From positions 1 through 64,000 of the forward strand of contig JAJEGS010000035.1 of NCBI GenBank assembly GCA_022819745.1: DNA of 64,000 bases. The letters run 5' to 3'. The translations under genes were made by a program, and so were the position numbers. Shown in pieces: positions 60,805 to 64,000 of this stretch (positions within the stretch are counted from its first letter, which is position 1; every line of letters begins with the position of its first letter). This stretch comes from Candidatus Latescibacterota bacterium (GTDB lineage: Bacteria > Latescibacterota > UBA2968 > UBA8231). The notes under the pieces are model-generated. The model searched no databases and had not been told where the DNA came from. It saw nothing but the letters and a program-made list of their open reading frames with translations.

Positions 60805-61211
60805 GTCCGGCCTTCCCGACTCCGGAAGAAGGATGACTTAAACTGCTCGGGACAATGGGGCTGGAGCACGACGATTTCGCACTGGGGAAAGGCTTCGGCT
60901 AAGCCCGCTGGCCTCCTTTGGTCGTAGCCGAGGGCAATAATGTTGGGGGCGATCTCGCCGACGATGCGCAAAAAGTTGCACCCTTCGTGGCCGAGGCGGA
61001 CTTCGGTGACTTCGGGCAGCTTCGCCAGCGCAGCTTTGCGCTCATCTTGGGATTGGTCGGGATAGTGCCCCTTGATGCGTCGGACGTTCTCGTCGCGGGC
61101 GACCACGACGAACAGTTCGTCGCCCAGCGCAGCCGCCTGCGCGATGAAGGAGCGGTGGCCTGGGTGCAGATAATCAAAAGTGCCGCAGCACAGTACGCGA
61201 GTTTTACTCAT
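60801..61211 (-). CDS. RibL-like nucleotidyltransferase (FAD synthase candidate)
   Basis: The 136-residue protein has the cytidylyltransferase-like fold: CCGTFDYLHPGHRSFI (HxGH), VVVARDENVRRIKGH, and IIALGYDQ. The combination of GDELFVVVARD, a KG motif and LGYDQ matches archaeal RibL, which makes FAD from FMN and ATP (or CTP). TagD-type glycerol-phosphate cytidylyltransferases are the main alternative. Its presence beside a flavokinase-only RibF elsewhere in the window supports FAD synthesis. It lies between a SPOR lipoprotein and a GNAT gene, with overlapping ends. Confidence 0.75.
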   Translation of the reverse strand: MSKTRVLCCGTFDYLHPGHRSFIAQAAALGDELFVVVARDENVRRIKGHYPDQSQDERKAALAKLPEVTEVRLGHEGCNFLRIVGEIAPNIIALGYDQRRPAGLAEAFPQCEIVVLQPHCPEQFKSSFFRSREGRT

Positions 61212-61695
61212 CGGCGCGCTGATCTATCCAATACTCGACACCGCGATCCTTGGCAAAAATGCGGCCAAAGCGATCAGCGTCGGCGCGGTTGGCGAAATAG
61301 CCGATCCGCACCCGCACGCCAGCATCGCTCTGTACGCTATAGGCCGGATAGCCCGCGTCCTTCAATTCACGCACCTTCTGATCGGCGCGTTTCGCGTCCT
61401 GAAAGACGCCGACTTGAACGGTGAATTCGCCGTCGGGATCAAAAAATACGGGGCTAGCGTCGCCGGTATCGCTAGCGTCGTTAGCGTCACTGGCATCATT
61501 GGCATCGTTAGCATCACTGGCTCCGGCTGGGGTGGACACAGAGTCAGCCGGCGTTAAAATGACTATTTCGCTGCGGCCCGAGGGTTCGGATTCAGGGACC
61601 TGTTCGTCCTCGCGGACATCGCCGTCGGCGCATCCCCCGATCCAGAGGACTGTCCAAGAGAGCATCCATAGCCGATTGGGATTCGCCGCGCTCAA
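61204..61695 (-). CDS. SPOR-domain lipoprotein
   Basis: The 163-residue protein has a lipoprotein signal (Cys22 in LWIGGC), an acidic disordered linker, and a C-terminal SPOR domain (residues 88-158, FTVQVGVFQDAKRADQKVRELKDAGYPAYSVQ) that binds denuded peptidoglycan at division or wall-turnover sites. The TTG start at 61695 overlaps the hemL stop (TTGA); ATG 61665 would shorten the signal to about 11 residues before Cys, too short to be exported. A tandem repeat lies in the linker. Confidence 0.85.
   Translation of the reverse strand: MSAANPNRLWMLSWTVLWIGGCADGDVREDEQVPESEPSGRSEIVILTPADSVSTPAGASDANDANDASDANDASDTGDASPVFFDPDGEFTVQVGVFQDAKRADQKVRELKDAGYPAYSVQSDAGVRVRIGYFANRADADRFGRIFAKDRGVEYWIDQRADE
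61452..61527 (-). repeat. 9-bp tandem repeat in the SPOR lipoprotein gene
   Basis: About seven imperfect 9-base units encode SDA/NDA triplets (DANDANDASDANDASD) between the acidic linker and the SPOR domain. In-frame units allow length change by slippage without frameshift, so linker length may vary between strains. Confidence 0.75.
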
Positions 61696-62981
61696 TGTAT
61701 GGCCTTGAGCGCGTCAAAGTGAATGCGGAGCGTTTCTTCGATATCCCCTTCCCCATGGACGAGCGAGGGGAACATGCATTCGTATTGGGAGGGCGCTAGA
61801 TAGAGGCCCTGCTCTAGGCAAGCCCAGAAATAGCGCTTAAAGCGCGCCAGATCAACCGTTTCGACGCTGGTAAAATCCACCACCGGTTGCGACGTAAAAA
61901 ACATGCAGAGCATGGCACCGACCCGGTTTAGCGCGTAGTTCAAGCCCAGCTTCCGCAGGTTGTCAGCCATGCCATCTGCCAAATCGGCGCAGCGGCTCTC
62001 CAGCGTTTCATAGACTCCGGGTTCGGACAGCATGGTCAGTTGCTCCAAACCTGCGGCCATGGCGAGCGGGTTGCCCGATAAGGTGCCGGCCTGCGAGACC
62101 TTTATGCCCAGCGGAGATACGTTTTCCATGATCTCCCGCTTGCCGCCGTATGCAGCAGCTGGCAAGCCGCCCCCGACGATCTTGCCCAAGCACGTCAGAT
62201 CGGGCATCACCTCATAGCGCTCTTGCGCCCCACCCAGGCCGACGCGGAACCCGGTAATGACCTCGTCAAAAATGAGGACGATCCCCTCTTCGTCGGCTAT
62301 TTGGCGCAGCGCGGGGAGGAAACCCTCGCGCGGTGGTACGGTTCCCATATTGCCGGCCACTGGTTCGACGATGATGGCAGCGATCTGCCCGCTATTTTCC
62401 CGCGCAGCCGCGCGCACGGCAGCCGCGTCGTTATACGGCAGCGTCAAGGTCGAATCAACCACGCTTTGCGGCACACCTGGGCTGGTGGGAACCCCCAAGG
62501 TCAATGCCGAAGACCCAGCCTCACTCAAGAAGCTGTCCCCATGCCCGTGCCAGCAGCCCTCGAATTTGGCGATTTTGTCTCTGCCGGTATGGCCGCGGGC
62601 CAAGCGCACCGCCGCCATCGTCGCCTCGGTCCCCGAACTGACCATCCGCACCATTTCGATGGAGGGCACCATCTCCACAATGCGCTCGGCCAGCGCGATT
62701 TCCAGTTCGGTCGGGGCACCAAAACTAGTCCCCTTTGCACAGGCTTCCTGCACGGCTTTTACGACGCGAGGATGGGCATGGCCGAAAATGAGTGGCCCCC
62801 AAGAGCACACGTAGTCAATGTACTCGCGGCCATCGATATCAAAAATCCGCGAACCAGCCCCCCGGTCTATAAATCGAGGGCCACCACCCACCGCGCCAAA
62901 AGCCCGCGCCGGACTGTTTACGCCTCCGGGAATGACCTGCTGTGCTTGGGTAAAGGCTGCTGCGGATCTAGGTGCCGACAT
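61692..62981 (-). CDS. hemL: Glutamate-1-semialdehyde 2,1-aminomutase
   Basis: The 429-residue PLP enzyme makes 5-aminolevulinate for heme and related tetrapyrroles. PGGVNSPARAFGAVGG is the N-terminal hallmark, and MVSSGTEATMAAVRLARG, FDEVITGFRVG and the PLP-lysine region CLGKIVGGGLPAAAYGG are all intact. It implies the C5 pathway through glutamyl-tRNA. It leads a short run of four overlapping genes. Confidence 0.96.
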   Translation of the reverse strand: MSAPRSAAAFTQAQQVIPGGVNSPARAFGAVGGGPRFIDRGAGSRIFDIDGREYIDYVCSWGPLIFGHAHPRVVKAVQEACAKGTSFGAPTELEIALAERIVEMVPSIEMVRMVSSGTEATMAAVRLARGHTGRDKIAKFEGCWHGHGDSFLSEAGSSALTLGVPTSPGVPQSVVDSTLTLPYNDAAAVRAAARENSGQIAAIIVEPVAGNMGTVPPREGFLPALRQIADEEGIVLIFDEVITGFRVGLGGAQERYEVMPDLTCLGKIVGGGLPAAAYGGKREIMENVSPLGIKVSQAGTLSGNPLAMAAGLEQLTMLSEPGVYETLESRCADLADGMADNLRKLGLNYALNRVGAMLCMFFTSQPVVDFTSVETVDLARFKRYFWACLEQGLYLAPSQYECMFPSLVHGEGDIEETLRIHFDALKAIH

Positions 62982-63099
62982 GAGTCCATCTCAGAAGCTG
63001 TTGACTTGGAAGAAGCGCATTCAATCCAATGAATATCTGACCAACTCGACCGATGCGCAATAATGGCAAATCCCTACCCCGTTCTCTATCGGATCAGGG

Positions 63100-64000
63100 C
63101 TAGCTCCACTGCTCCAATTGTAAGAGTCCAGCCTCTTCTTCGGCCAAACGCTCGAGAACGACCAGCCGATACGCCCGCCCGCGCTCGTGGATCTCTAAGT
63201 CGGCCAAGACTTCCAGAGGATAGTCTTCAGCCTCCAAAAGGGCGATGAAGAGATCAAAATCAGCCACTTGAACCACGGCGATTCCACCGGCGCGCAACAC
63301 CCGCGCCAATTCGGCCAACTCAGCGGCAGGGTTTTCTCCGGCCAAGCTGAACGCGTAATCGAGGTACTCGCCCACAAAAGGCAGATGATCCAGCGCGGCG
63401 ATTAGGTCCGCTGGGATACTTACTAGCAAGCGCGGCGCAAACGCCTCTTGCAATACGGCCAATTCGCGCAGGTCGCGGCGCGCCCATAGGACGCATGCCC
63501 CCGGCTGTATAGCCACCAAGCGGGCCAAGCAATACGCCATGGCCGCATTCGGCCCTATGCCTTCCCCTAGCCGCAACCCCAACAGGGCACGCCGTCCGGT
63601 CAGTTGTAAGTGAAGGCGCAGCAGATCCGGCCCTTTGCCTAAGCGCAATCCGTGCCTGTCGCGCAAAGTCGCCGCCACGGCTGCGGTTAGCTCGGCCGCA
63701 CTGAATCGGTACCGGCCCCGCAGCGTCGCGCTCAAGGCAAAAGCGTGGGTATCAATCGCCGCAGACTGGACCTGAGCGAGGCTTTTAGCAGGAGTCAGAT
63801 CGCAGCGAGCGATGCGTTTGCAGATGTATTCAAGACCCGGTCGCCCTACCGTAACGCCGTGCATCTGACTAATTAAACCGGCGCACTGCATGGCCGAGCG
63901 CAACTGTAGCAGCCGCCCCGGGCTGCGCTTGTACGTGAAGAAAATCTGCCCCACGCGCCCGCCCGGTTCGACATCGACCTGCTGCACCTCGGGCGCGTAC
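63100..64000 (-). CDS. THUMP-containing methyltransferase-like protein, partial and probably degenerate
   Basis: The frame runs off the right edge of the window; at least 300 residues are visible. The N-terminal half resembles a THUMP RNA-binding module as in RlmL, Trm14 and TrmG10 families (KGPDLLRLHLQLTGRRALLGLRLGEG). The C-terminal half keeps a Rossmann-like pattern (ALDHLPFVGEYLDYAFSLAGENPAAELAELARVLRAGGIAVVQ), but the expected DPxCGSGT SAM loop is not seen where it should follow the THUMP part. It may be an RNA-binding protein that has lost activity, or the true start could shift the picture. GTG 63987 is an internal candidate start. Confidence 0.5.
   Translation of the reverse strand, partial: YAPEVQQVDVEPGGRVGQIFFTYKRSPGRLLQLRSAMQCAGLISQMHGVTVGRPGLEYICKRIARCDLTPAKSLAQVQSAAIDTHAFALSATLRGRYRFSAAELTAAVAATLRDRHGLRLGKGPDLLRLHLQLTGRRALLGLRLGEGIGPNAAMAYCLARLVAIQPGACVLWARRDLRELAVLQEAFAPRLLVSIPADLIAALDHLPFVGEYLDYAFSLAGENPAAELAELARVLRAGGIAVVQVADFDLFIALLEAEDYPLEVLADLEIHERGRAYRLVVLERLAEEEAGLLQLEQWS

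Noticed and set aside
61452..61527. CRISPR-like array
   Set aside because: Units are 9 bp, in frame and coding; there are no spacers or cas genes anywhere in the window.

Overview
This 64 kb window looks like the chromosome of a free-living Gram-negative bacterium from an uncultured or poorly sampled lineage near the FCB group (Bacteroidota, Latescibacterota, Marinimicrobia and relatives). That placement is an inference. It rests on PorV/UPF0164-like outer-membrane barrels, a 30-residue AURKAIP1/COX24-type protein, DUF5989, TatT-type TRAP components and HPr kinase without PTS genes nearby. Canonical promoters (TTGACA or TTGACG, 17 bp, TATCCT or TATCTT) and clear Shine-Dalgarno sites argue against Bacteroidota proper, which use a different promoter consensus. 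TTG and GTG starts are common. Genes are densely packed, often with 4-base stop/start overlaps.

Layout. 1-1.1 kb: two tandem beta-barrel genes. 1.1-4.8 kb (minus): pyrH, purB and an SLC13-type anion transporter. 4.8-7.5 kb (plus): an McrBC-type restriction pair. 7.5-12.7 kb (minus): a four-gene TRAP transporter with a TatT lipoprotein, a lipoprotein metallopeptidase (COG4324) and an unknown charged protein. 12.9-15.6 kb (plus): mreB, mreC, HU, a tiny ribosomal-type protein overlapping HU, and tRNA-Arg, Pro, Pro. 15.6-19.7 kb: ychF, then an operon with a lone microcompartment shell protein, a flippase-like membrane protein and a class II aldolase, then a TPR-parvulin protein. 19.8-23.6 kb: an unknown acidic protein, thrC, a cystathionine gamma-synthase-like enzyme and a minus-strand PIN/ribbon-helix-helix pair. 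23.7-30.4 kb: a nucleotide operon with two PRPP synthetase paralogues (the second without catalytic-loop residues), DUF5989, apt, a TPR protein, a phosphoesterase, rsgA, hprK and a degenerate Gfo/Idh protein.

30.4-46.9 kb (minus): a tyrosine recombinase, mutL, an FtsH-N-terminus-like SHOCT protein, leuS, asnS, and the translation cluster rimP-nusA-infB-DUF503-rbfA-truB-ribK-rpsO-pnp. rimP appears to start at AUU behind a terminator-like leader hairpin. 47-55.8 kb (minus): a MerR regulator, der, a DUF512 radical-SAM protein, tRNA-Gly, miaA, rqcH and valS. 55.9-60.3 kb (plus): murQ, an aldo/keto reductase, a DSD1-type PLP enzyme, a second HU and a sulfatase-fold protein. 60.3-64 kb (minus): a GNAT enzyme, an archaeal-RibL-like nucleotidyltransferase, a SPOR lipoprotein, hemL and a THUMP-containing methyltransferase relative cut by the window end.

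The window is mostly housekeeping. The points of most interest are the inactive-looking PRPP synthetase paralogue, the split FAD pathway (stand-alone flavokinase plus RibL-like enzyme), the AUU-initiated rimP with a leader hairpin, the lone shell-protein operon, the McrBC pair with an unassigned N-terminal domain, and an AT-rich repeat that recurs after gene ends.
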